Source: Volvox africanus (Eukaryota > Chlorophyta > Chlorophyceae > Chlamydomonadales > Volvocaceae). From it: a stretch of DNA of 64,000 nt. Within the stretch, counting starts at the first letter, position 1, and the number at the start of each line of letters is the position of its first letter. The position numbers and the translations under genes are program-made. The notes under the pieces are model-generated. The model saw only the letters and a program-made list of their open reading frames with translations. It was not told the origin of the DNA and did no database searches. Of this stretch, positions 35,401-46,599 are shown one piece after another. The DNA lies in contig BSDZ01000009.1 of the NCBI GenBank assembly GCA_030268105.1, positions 2,059,501 through 2,123,500 on the forward strand, read 5' to 3'.

Positions 35401-38400
35401 TCCTGGCCCTCCACAAGACCCCGCCTCACCGCTATCGTCCGATGAAACAGCAGCAGTTGTGGTGGCAATAGCAGGGTGAGACAGTGCCACTGTTGTTGGC
35501 TCCGGTGACCGAGAACACGCAGCAGCTGCTGCTGCTGCTGGCGCTGGTTCTGCTGCAACTGCAACGGCAGACGTTCCCTTTATCGGCTTCTCTCTAGAAG
35601 CCGCTGCCGTCGCCTCGGCTGACAACAACGGAACGGTGGCCGCCGGGGTAGCAATAATGGCGGCAGTAGCGTCAGCTAGAGAGGCAGCAGCGGCAGGGGG
35701 TGTGACAGCTGCCAAGCATGTAGTCGGGGTTCGTCCGTAAAGCAGATCGGCGAGAGTAGCTTCGGGTATTGCCACCGCCGCTGCTGCCGCCAGTACCTGG
35801 GGCTGCGTTGTGGCTGTCTGCATTGGCGTCGGCAGCTCCCCGTCCAGAGCCGACCCCACAGTCTCACCCCGTGCTGCCGCTGCCGTCCCAGGCGGCGGCT
35901 GCCGTGCCACCGCCGCTGCACTCGCCGATATCGGTGTAGCGACACGCTTGAGCTCTTCCAGACGATGCTGCAGCTTCAGGAGGGGCAGAGGCGAGCTCGG
36001 CGTCATTGATGACATCGCGGTGCGAGGACGCTTGCTCTCCTTAGTGGCCCCACCGGAACGATGTGCGGTAGGGGCCGAAACAGAAGGGCTGCTACCGCTA
36101 GCAGCCACGGCAGCAGCATTAGCGCTTCCAGATGCCATCTGCTGTGGTTTCTGCTGCAACTGGCGCTGGTGGGTCAGGGCTCGGGGCAGCAGGCGTCGCA
36201 GGACGTTCTCTGCCGTCCGGAACCTGACACATGACATGAAGATGTGTCGTGGGCATATCATGGGTCGTGATATGAGCGCCCGCGGACACGTGATGTGACA
36301 GAGATTTGATGCGTACACATGGCACAGACACGTGACGTGCCCAGACCTTTCACCGAGGCACGGCAGCTGATACCCAGGACGGAGCCTTATACCGACCCCG
36401 AGGCAACGGTTCGGGGATGAGGCGGTACAGCATCACGCAATGCAAAGATTTAACCGACAACCTATTAATGTTCCTGTTTATGTATGTTTCTACTTTCCGA
36501 CCAATTAGCCCGAAACGGGTGTCGGGTAACCCACACCCAGTTGCTGTGCCTGGAATCCAGAACACCTGCTTGCAGCACAGTTTGCCGTTTCCAAACACTG
36601 CCTATAGCCACAGATCGAATCAATCACGCATGGAGATGAAACCAAAGCTACTCAACGAACAAGATGTTTCAGCGAGCAAAGATGTCGAACCAAAGAAGTT
36701 TCCCCAAACGGCATATGGCCTACCTGTTATTGCGCAGCAATAGGTCCAGGTAGTAGGTCGCGGTGGCCTGCGTGGCGCGATGCGCTGGGCCCAGCTTCTC
36801 GCCACGCAGCGCCAGGAGACTCACCAACAGCGGTTCCGCCACATGCCACAGCCCTAACCCCGCACCCGCCACGTAGGCAAGGAAGGCCTGCGCATCTAAA
36901 GCCGGCTCCGAATCCACGCCGTAGAGCTGCAGGTGTTGCATGGCGAAGAGCAGCACAGCAGAGGGAAGGGGGTGAAATTAAAAAGGGATACGCTCCCTCA
37001 TCGAAGGGAGCTTGGAGCGTATGCGTGCGTCTGTGTGTATCTTTGTGTGTGTTTGCAGGTACGTGTACGGGTAGGGGTACGGCAGAGCTGCCGCAGCCTG
37101 TCCACGAGCCCATTCGTTTTGCAAAAAACGAAATGCGGCAAGCCAAAAACGACACTAACTTAGTGCAGGAGTATTGGATATGATAAAATGATCTCCTGAG
37201 CAGCAAGCTAACGGTTTTACAACAGTTACTAACCCCAAGATTATGAGTATTAAGAGTATTGCAGTACTGTTTTTATTCAGGGCCTTCAAGTTGTCGGCTT
37301 GAAGGATTTAAAGCTGCTAGCAATCATCCTCAGTGCTCAGTTCAAAACTGTTTCATTCAAGCGCTGAGGGACAGAGAGAGATATAGACACACGCACATAC
37401 ACAGCAACAAACCCCTTTAGACCGCTTTCTTCCCCACCGCCCTCCCCTATTCGTCCCTTCCACACCCCCGGTTCACTTACAAGCTTACCTCCTGACGGGC
37501 ATTCAGCGCGATCTTGCCCCAGTCCCATACGCGGTCCCATGGGTTGTCCGTAGCGCCTACATTCGCCGGCGTCTCCGCCGCCGGCAGAGTGACGTCCGGT
37601 GCTGGACTCTGGCGGCTCTGGGTAATGGTCGCGAGAACCGCCGCAATAGGACCTGTGCTACTGCTGGAAGTACTGCTGCCCATCGTTGACGCGGCGGCGG
37701 CGGTGACAGTGGTGGCGGCATGGCTTGGCGCCAATGGACTGCCGTACACCAATGTCAATGCCGTGGCACACACTGCCGCCAGGAGCGCAGACTCGGCATG
37801 GCGTGGAACCGGTCGATGCAGATTTGGTGCAGCAGCGGCGGCGCCTGACGGAGGTCCTGCTGCTGTCCAGGACGAAGCAGCATCGGAGCCAGTGCCGCTG
37901 CCGCCGTCACCAGCCCTGGCACCTGTCAGCGGCAGCCACCGCATCATGGCGCACGCCAACATCATGGCTTCACGCAGGCATCGCCCCTGGTAATTGTACC
38001 CCGTACCGCCGTCTGTTTGTAACAGCGAGGGTTCAGCGGCAGCCAACAACTGTAGTCGTACAAGGACAACCGCCACCTCCGCCAGGGCCATTAACTGCGG
38101 CAGCGGTGGAGCCACCGCTGTTGCAGCCGGGCCCCCGTCACTACCAGCGCCGGCACTACCTTGTGAATTGGCTAGAGCCTCACAAACCGTACGGAACTCC
38201 GCCGCGACCCTTGGGACGGCTTTTGCCGCAGCCATCACGACCCTTGGGCATGGTCTCGGAGCCAGCGACGGCAATGGCATCATTCGCTGCTGCCGCCCCC
38301 GCGGGTCCCTATCCACAGATGACGTCGCTGATGCTACCACGTCTTTCTCTTTCCCTGGAGCAGATGATTCCTGGTCTTCAGCAGCTCCGGAACCATCACA

Positions 38401-41400
38401 GATTCCGGAATCGCGCGTGGAACGACGCGATGGATATTCCAGGACGTACCAGGGGATAGGGCAGGGAGTGGCCCATGGGTCAGTGGGGGCTGGCTTGGGC
38501 CGGCTGAACGGTTTCGCGTCGCTAATTGCGTAAGGAATGAGCGCCGCCAAACGTACGGCACAGCGACCATGGGCAGCCGTGAGTGCGGCTCGTAGCAGCA
38601 GAATGTCGGCATGAGGGGCGGGGCCTAGGACCTGTCGGCGAATGAAGGGGAGAGGGAGTTGGGCCGAGTGGGGAGAGAGTGAGTACGGAAGATCGCAAGA
38701 TAATAGATCTCCTTCAGGATGTTCGAGGGAATAGTTCGGATCCATAACTCACAATCACACCCCGGTCTCGGTATTGCTGAATTTGGGATTGCTTGGGGGT
38801 TTTAGGGTTTTACCCCACCTCCCGCCCCACACACAACACATATTCACACACTCGCTGGGGGAGGGCGATGAACCCAAATCAACACATGCATGATGAATTT
38901 GACTGGGGCGAATGGCTGCGGGCATCCCTCTCTAGTGGTCTGCTCACTACATCCCGAGACGAGTGCACGAATGCTCTTACTTCCCGACGTCTTTCAACAC
39001 TGTAGCTCTTTACGCCGTGGAAGGATCCCTTATCGCAGGGGCATCGCACTTAAGTTCAAGTGGCGTACCGTACGGCTTCGCACTCACCTCTGCGCGGCAC
39101 ATTTCCAGCGCCTCATCGTACAGCCGTGTTGCACCGTACAATTGGCCCCGGACCTCCCGTACGGCTCCCTGCAGTGCAATCGCCTCCACCAGCAACCCCA
39201 TTTGGTACTCCCGCCGCCGGTTGTCGCCGCTGCTCAGCCTTGCGCGAAGGAGTGTTTCCGCCTCCGCCACCGCCGCTGAAGCGGCGTGGCTGTCTGTGAT
39301 GGCAAGCGCCAGCACGCCCCGCAGTAGCTGGGAACGAGCCGCCAACGTTGCCGCCGCCTCCTTCAGGATATCCTCACGCTCTGGCACCGCACAAGCCCTC
39401 ATGTTGCCTTCAGACCCAATCAGTGCAATCACTTGACACAACATCTGGTCGATATGTTCGGTTAGGTCACCAGGCGTGACCGCCGCTGCCGCTGCCGCTG
39501 CCGCCGCTGTCGGCACCAGCGGCACGGCAGCCCTCGAAAAGAAGGGCCCTGGCAGTGCCGCAAGCAGCACGACGGTTTTGTTCGGTAGCGGCGGCGGTAT
39601 TTGAGCTTGTGCCGTACGAAGGAGGGCTGCTGCTCGGTCTAGCTGTGGGGAGATCTCTTGGTATGTGGTTTCGGAGCCATGACTGAATGATGCCACGTCC
39701 AGCCGGTTCAGATTCTCCATCTCCATCTGCAACTGCCGAGGCGGGCCGTGTTCCGGTTGAGGTCTTTGCGTCGGCGGTTGCAGTTGCTGCTTCACCTGCT
39801 CACGTACTACGTCTTGAAGTTCGGGGGAGGAAGTTCGCGTTAGGACATCGTCAGGAGGCGTCGGCGGCAACGGCTTGTCCAATGGCGCGATGGCTGTTGC
39901 CGTACAGCTAAGCAAATCACCCGCCGCCACGGGTTTTGTTTCAACACTCAATACCTCCTGCGGCTGCGCAGGATAAGAGACTACTGCTGCCGCCAGCGGT
40001 GGCGGCACCGGCAGCACATGTTGTACAACAATCGCTTCTGCATGGCTTTCCTCTTCCACTGTCTTGAGCACGTTAGCGGGGCGGTCCTCCACAAGCTTTG
40101 GTTTGAGCATTGACTGTGGCGGGCAAGGCAGCGACGCCGCGACTTCTATCAGGGCAGCAGCAGCATAATCGTCCACCTCCGCAGTATGGAAATGCCCTCT
40201 CACGATACCGTCTGACGAGCAAGCGGTGCCGTTGGTGCCGCCGCCGCCGCCGCCGCCACTATGACTAGAAGAATTTGATAGCACACGGGATGTTATTGTG
40301 AGGGATGCCGCCGCCGTCTCTGCCTCCAACGCGTCTCCCAGGGATGGCGGGGTCCGGGTCGAGGCAAGCTTCAGGCACTTGGCAGGTGTTGCTGCGGCGG
40401 CGGCGGCGGCGTTGGCGCTGCCCGCATCACTGGTGGCCCGCTGCAATGCTCTATCACGTTGACCACTGCAGGTATGCCCGGGGCTGCTGCGTCTGGTCGG
40501 TGGCCTCCTGGCGGCTGATGCCGCTGGCTGCAGCGGCGGTGAAATATTGTCGATTGCAACCGTCGCTTTCACTGTCGCCATCACTGCAGTAGCTTCAGCC
40601 GCCGTGGCATGATTGCAGCCGCCAGCCCCCGTCGCTTCATCTGTTACAGCAGCATCGTTCAGTGTTGTCTCGGCTGACGGTGGTGGCAGTGACAGCGCCA
40701 TCGCTCCCGCCATGTTCTGCACGGACTGGCGACTGTAGCTAAGCAACCATGTGCCACAATGAGACAGCCGGGTGGCAAGCTCCGCCGCGGCAGCAGCAGA
40801 CGCGGCGCCGTCGCCACCTGTGACGACTGCGGCTGTCCAGCCACTGAGAGCCTCCGCCAGGTGTGCCAGCGGTGCCGCCAGCACACAGGGCTGCGTTGCG
40901 TGGTGCCGACGGCATCTTCCACTTGACACGGCTGCCAGCAACGCCTCCGATAGCTGACGTAGCGTGGCGGCGGCGCTGGCAACGGTGCTATTACAGCCAT
41001 CAACCTCCTCCACAACTGCTGATGACCCTGTCGTCGCAGCCGCTGCCGTCACGATGTACGGCACAGCCGAAACCAGCAACGCCACTGCTTCCACCTGTAC
41101 ACGAAGGCTGGACAGCTCAGATGGTGATACGGCCTGACCCCGCGGGTCCGCCAGTGCCTCCAGCCCTGTTGCACCATGTTTGCCATCGCCGCCACCGTGG
41201 CTGTAGCAGCAGTAGCAGCAGTCCGAAGGCACAGCAGCAGCGCGGAGCCGTACGGCCAGGTCCCCAGCCAGCAGCTGTAGTGCCGACCGACACTGGCTAG
41301 GGGCTACAGCGGCACGGACATGGCGGTGCTGCTCCTCGGCGGCCGCCGCCGTCACCTCACTATTGCTCGCCCCCGTCGCCACCCCTTCTGGCAGCGCTGT

Positions 41401-43539
41401 ACATGGCAGCAGAATGGCGGCATCCAAAGGCCCTTGAGCCTCATTGGCTGTTATAGGCTCTCCGACCGGAACCCCGGCAGTGGCAACAGTGGCGGACATA
41501 GTCGTCGCGGCAATTGCCTGCGCCGCCTGAACGTCCTCATCCCAGAATACGCTGCCAGTCTCTGGCAGCGGCTCCTCCGCGGCACGCGGTGTAGGCGCGG
41601 TGGCAGTAGACCTGCCGCTGCCTCTGCCAGTCGACACCGCGGCCGCCAGCACCAGCGCCGCCTCGAGGGAGCCGTCGCTCCGGCTCGTATCCTGACCAGG
41701 AACAGCTGCGCTGCTGCCGCCACCCGCACTGCCGCGTTGGCTGCGGCGCCGACTTCCGTGCATTCTTGGTGGTGGTGGCGCCGCCGCCGCCGCCACAGCT
41801 GCCCTGGCCGTAGTGCCTCCCCTGCTGCTACGGGCAGAGGTGTTGAAAGGACCTTCATCGACTGCGGGGCCTGTATTGGATCGCCAGGTAGATGCGTAAC
41901 CACCTCCGCCTCCGCCTCCGCTGCCGCTCCTGCTACTGCGACTTGTACTACAGCCATCGCGGCTGGTGGCTCCACCACTGCTCCTGCTGCTCCTGCTGCC
42001 TTGATCAGCTGCGCCACGGCGGCCAGATCCAGCGCGACTGCCATCAGTACGGATTTCGCGTGCCGTACGTACGGAGGTCCGCTGCCGCTGCACTGCGGCT
42101 GCGACGAGCGCTGCAAGTGACGGAGCCCATTCGTCGTCCCTGGGTTGTACATCAACGCAACGCGCGGCAGCTGACACATCAGCCACATCAGCGTCCTCTT
42201 CCGCCGGTGCATCCGTCGCTGTACTTTGCTCGGCATCTGCGGCATTGGCGATGGCTTGTTCAAGACCTTCATTGCCACTTTCAGCGTGGCTGCCCAGAGA
42301 ATGTCCTTCGTTGAGCGCTGGACCCGCCCGTCCTAGAAGGGGCTCAGGTCCCATTGCATCTAAGGTCGCCAACACCGCCACGGTTGCTGCTTGGGAAGGA
42401 TGAGTTGGCGGCGCAGACGCTTCTAACGGTCGCTGCTCCTGCTGTTGCTGCATTGGTTTGGGGGGATAAAGCAGCTTGAAGTCTTCCAGCGATGAGGGAA
42501 GTGGCAATGGCAGTGGCGGCATGGGCTTGCCGCCGGCGTGCCGCTGGCTACTGCCATTGCGATTGCTGTTAATGCCGCGGCCTGGAGAACTAACACTTGC
42601 CAGGCGTGGCCCTGACCACCGTGGCGGCAGCGGTGGTGGCGGTGCTGCTTCCGCGGTAGACGTACAACGGTAGTCCTGGCGGCGCAGCTCTGTGGTATAG
42701 TTACTGCAAACACTGTCATTGCGGCCAGCGACGGTAGCAGCGGCGGCGCTGCTGCTGCTGCTGCCACCGCTGCTGCCGTACAAGGGATTAGCGCAATGCC
42801 TTCGCCAGGTGCCGTCCAGGGAGGGTGATCCTAGCTCAAGCATTCCATGGGACGGGCCACGTCCCGAGGTTCCTAGTTGCGTCCCGTCGGCGGACAGCCC
42901 TTTGCGTGATTCCAGGTCACTGTTGGACTGGTGCAATTGCGATTCGAAGGCGGGGTTGTCGCAACACACAGCATCCGGGAGGAGACTCTCACGATATTTG
43001 TTGCCAATTAGGTCGCAAGCCCCCGCGCTGCTGCCAAGATATGGCTCGGCGCGATTGTCGTCTGATTCGTATGCCTGGGCAGGCAGTTCCAACTCGATAC
43101 GTGAAACAGGCGTCAGCGGCCTAAGGGCATACCGAGAGCTTATAAAGCTGGTTCGTCGGATATGCTTCTCGGCCACGGCGGTGACGGCGTCGGCCGCGGC
43201 GTCAAAATTAGGGCATCGCCAGCTGATAGTGGTGGTAGTGCAACCACTGTCCATACCACTCGTGAGCGGCCGTTCGTTTTGAGTTGGCACGATGGCGTCA
43301 TCTAAGATCCCCGAAATGCTATTGCGAGCGGCGTAGTCGTGGCTAGTGGCATCCAAGGCCCCTAGCCCTTGGAAAACCTGTCGCCATCCTCGCGCCAGTA
43401 ATGGGTCCTTGGAAGACGTTGGCTGGAGGCCATCTTCCTGATTTTGAGTACTTGAAGGAAAACTTCCGGACGAACAGCCACTTGGAGCTGCATCCTGTAG
43501 TTCGCGAGCGCATAGGTCGGCATCCTCCTCTCGGTTCAT
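29425..43539 (-). CDS. Giant (~4,198-residue) low-complexity protein with TPR-like core and 34-residue tandem repeats
   Basis: Four exons close in phase: 43539-39088, 38631-37489, 36926-36724 and 36223-29425 (donors GTGAGT, GTAAGC, GTAGGC). They give about 4,198 residues. Most of it is Ala/Pro/Ser/Gln-rich and probably disordered. Residues ~1380-1970 span all three junctions and are helical and TPR-like. Examples are LVEAIALQGAVREVRGQLYG and LYDEALEMCRAE, then LGPAHRATQATATYYLDLLL, then FRTAENVLRRLLPRALTHQR; continuity across the junctions supports one gene. Residues ~3034-3339 are nine tandem 34-residue repeats. Residues ~4060-4150 are a Glu-rich acidic tract with scattered Trp. I do not recognise the family. 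TPR-like helices plus an acidic tail would suit a scaffold, which is inference. Further upstream exons cannot be excluded. Confidence 0.75.
32003..32920 (-). repeat. Nine tandem copies of a 102-bp coding repeat
   Basis: The period is exactly 102 bp (34 codons). On the coding strand each unit reads close to ADGSGSAVITVQVP followed by TVYDPDVELAERSTRGSGSP. Copies are about 90% or more identical. Two subtypes exist: SAVITVQVP and SACITVRGP. In coding order the first four copies are QV type, and the last five alternate RG, QV, RG, QV, RG, forming a 204-bp higher-order unit. A degenerate related stretch (SGSPVVTIPI) follows at the 3' coding side. No unit carries a stop or frameshift. Confidence 0.97.
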
Positions 43540-44918
43540 GACACGGAGGGCGCCAGAGCCCGAAGGCTATGCAATGTTGCGGCAAAGCCTGTACGGTAGA
43601 AAATTATCTGGTGGAGAAGCTGTGAGTGAGCTACCAATGCGGGGAATTTCGCGCCGGTGTTGACCGTCACCGAGGCGTTGACGCATATGAGCTTGTCAAA
43701 AGCATGTCGTGCTCATATACTTTGCATTGAGTGACATTCATCACCAAGTCCACGACAAGCAGCAGAATCCCGTTCCTTTTTCAGTCCAGCAGCTGTTCAA
43801 GGATAGGATGAAAACACTGTTCAGTAGAGTTGTTGCTTAAATTGCTTAATATATTGTATAACGTTTTCAAAACTCTACCTCTCATTAAGATGCCAGATCA
43901 CTGGTCCTTTGATTATGTTAGACTTGCTCTTGAAGTTGGTGTACCAGGACCGGTACTTCGTTGGATCCGCCGCAGATCCGCCAATAGCCAGGTTCAGGTG
44001 CTTTCTTAGATGCTTTTCCTTTTCCGTTTTCGTCATTCTTCAAGCTCGGCTAGCCATAAGCCTCTTGGCTTGATTGGGCCATAGCAGTTCGTAAAGCTTG
44101 TAGCATCAAGCAACAAACATACAATTCCATACCACGCCGGGCGTTTGGACTAGTCCAGAGCTCGGGTCGAACCGGCCCTTGTCGGGCGCTAAAAGTCCTC
44201 GCAGCAGTATCTATCCCCTGATCTCTTGCATACAGCGTTAACTGCTTTCTGTACCAGGCCAAGTTGAATGTGGCCTTCCACTCCCGCGCTGCTGTTGCTT
44301 GATGTCTTTCGGCTCATTCGTTTTGGATTCAGCGTTACGTAGCCTAAGCGCCCCTGGCATGCAAATATTGATTCTGGTGCTTGGGACCAGTACGCAGAGC
44401 GCGCCTGTGCATGGCCGCCCTTTTACATCCAACATTTTACTGTTGGTATATACTTAGCTCGCTATGCTAGCCATTCTCAAGACACGGACCTTACCTCAGG
44501 ACCGACCCACGGGCCATGAAAGGGGCGAGGAAATTGACGGCCCTCACCTGGCCTTCACCAATTCTCAGCAGCGGCTTATCAACTTGCGTCTTGCCCAAGG
44601 CATTCCACCATACCACCCAGCAGCTCCTTAGAAAACTAGGATAAACGTACAACGGAATCAGAACCAGGCAACCGCAAGGCCTCCAAATTCGACGGAAAGT
44701 ACATGTAGTCGCTTTAAATGATTGAAAGTGATGTCGACACCTTCGTGGGCCTCGACACCCAGACAAAGGACAGGAGGGGAAAGAGAGGACTCCTCTGGTA
44801 GGAGGAAAAGTCCGATACCCATGCAACGACATTGGCACCCTAGCGGTTCGAACTAAGTGCAAGAACTGATGTGTTACGAAGTTTCGGCTGCCAAAGCAGA
44901 GGCCAGGCTAAGGCCAGT

Positions 44919-45020
44919 ACCCTAATCTAGAGCACCCTAATCTAGAGCACCCTAATCTAGAGCACCCTAATCTAGAGCACCCTAATCTAGAGCACCCTAA
45001 TCTAGAGCACTCTAATCTAT
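44919..45020. repeat. 15-bp minisatellite, six copies plus a partial
   Basis: Unit ACCCTAATCTAGAGC is repeated six times without change, followed by a diverged partial copy (ACTCTAATCTAT). Each unit contains the telomere-like hexamer CCCTAA and the palindrome TCTAGA. Confidence 0.97.
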
Positions 45021-45953
45021 TCCTAGAAGCGGGTGCCCCTCAACTGCAAATGAAGGAGTGGGTGTGTACAAGAACCCACCGGTGGAATGCCCACTAAGCT
45101 AAAAGAGAAGCAGCAATGGATGTACGGTGTCGTAGCCCCCAGCTAGCGCGGTCAACCAGTGCATGCCTACGTCTTGTCCTGGAGATCACGACCAAAGGCC
45201 CGCGATAGAAAAGGACGTTCAGGCAAAACGCAGACCCAGACGCATTCTGCAACGCATTTTTCAAATGCAGACGCCGCTGAGACTCACAAAACCGCCGCTG
45301 TTGCCGGCCCCGAAGGACGATTAGGTTGCTACGGGCCTTCCGCAGCCGCTTCTCCACATCCGGCCACCCTAATCCCCGACAACCCTCGCCCTCAATGTCC
45401 TTGCTTTATCTGTCTGCTTTCAAGCAGAAGAACAGACTGCAACTCGGGACGGTCTGATCGTGCATCGGGCATGAAGATGTCGTATCAGGCTTTGCTTTAG
45501 TGAAAAAACGAGAAATCCAAATGCTGAAAAGCAGAGCCCCCCATCAGTGATACCAACGCCAGTGCATGGTATTGGGTATTTTCATTGTGGTATTGGGTAC
45601 TGTTGTTGAGTCTTTAGGCGTGGTGCATTCGGTGAAGCGTGGGCTATATACGCCATCGCTCCTCAGATCACATTATTATCCTGCAACCCCCCGCCATCCG
45701 TCAGGGTACATTGTGACCCTGCTCGTTCAAAGCTGCTTGCACTGAATGTGCAACATTCAAATGTGTCGTGCAATCGTGTCAACCCCCGTGGCTGATTTAC
45801 CACGCACACACACACACAAATATGTATATCTTCCAGTCCCTCCTCACTCCAAACTCCATTCGCCACACTCTGCTCTGCGCGAAAAACACACACATAAAGC
45901 GAAGGCCCTTGAGCCCTGGTCAGGTGCTGCTCTCTTCGAACGCCAGACTCCGC

Positions 45954-45958
45954 TTACA
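45954..45958 (-). terminator. Candidate TGTAA polyadenylation signal of the poly-Gln gene
   Basis: TGTAA on the minus strand lies about 57-61 nt beyond the stop codon of the gene ending at 46015. Volvocine algae use UGUAA as their polyadenylation signal. The distance would imply an unusually short 3' UTR. Confidence 0.4.
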
Positions 45959-46014
45959 GTAAAGTTGCTAAGGACCTAAATACGGAAACCGCTTCAGAGA
46001 GCATTTTATGATGA

Positions 46015-46560
46015 TTAAGCCACGTTCCAAATATCGCCAAGAGTGGTGACGCCGGCGCTCATCACCACGCCATTTGCTGGCATGTTGACGCCAACCGTTG
46101 TCGTTGCATTCCCAATAGTCACCGAACCAGCAGTCTGCTGTCCATGCGCGGGAAGTTGAGTCGCCGCATTGAATCCCAGCGTCGCAACCTGTTGTCCCTG
46201 AGGCGCGGCAGGAGCAGATGTCGGCATCGTTGGCATCGCTGGTTGCTTCACTGCCGAGGTGCTTGGTGGGGGCTGTGATATAGCCGTGTTTGATGAGGCC
46301 AATTGGTACTGGATAGCCGGCAAACCAACAGGAGTCTGCAAGGCCACCTGACGTGTCACCACCGTCACTTGCGCCGCCGACCGTTGCTGTGGTTCCTCCA
46401 ACCGACGCCGCCCCCGCGTCGGCAGTCGATCCAGTGCTATTGGCTGCTGCCGCTGTTGCGATTGGTCCCGCTGCTGCTCAGACAGCTGTTGTTTCAGCAG
46501 CTGCTGTTGCCGAGCCAACAGCGCCAATTGTTGTGCATGTCTAAGTCGCATTTGCAACAA

Positions 46561-46599
<39 letters not shown>

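Larger units (their letters stand above)
43540..46014. other. Spacer upstream of the giant gene, with a minisatellite
   Basis: The part near 43540 should hold the promoter of the giant gene. The part from 46014 to about 45940 is 3' UTR of the poly-Gln gene. Apart from the minisatellite and a TGTAA signal listed separately, I see no gene. A minus-strand open stretch at 44491-44862 ends at a GTAAGG donor-like site but has no recognisable motif or partner exon. Confidence 0.35.

Noticed and set aside
41320..42278. Long ORFs in other frames opposite or overlapping the giant gene (plus 41320-42120, minus 41451-42278)
   Set aside because: They are shadows of GC-rich triplet-biased coding sequence, with Arg/His/Cys-rich nonsense composition and no splice partners.
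44491..44862. Possible exon on minus strand ending at a GTAAGG donor-like site
   Set aside because: No recognisable motif, no in-phase partner exon and ordinary composition; insufficient support.
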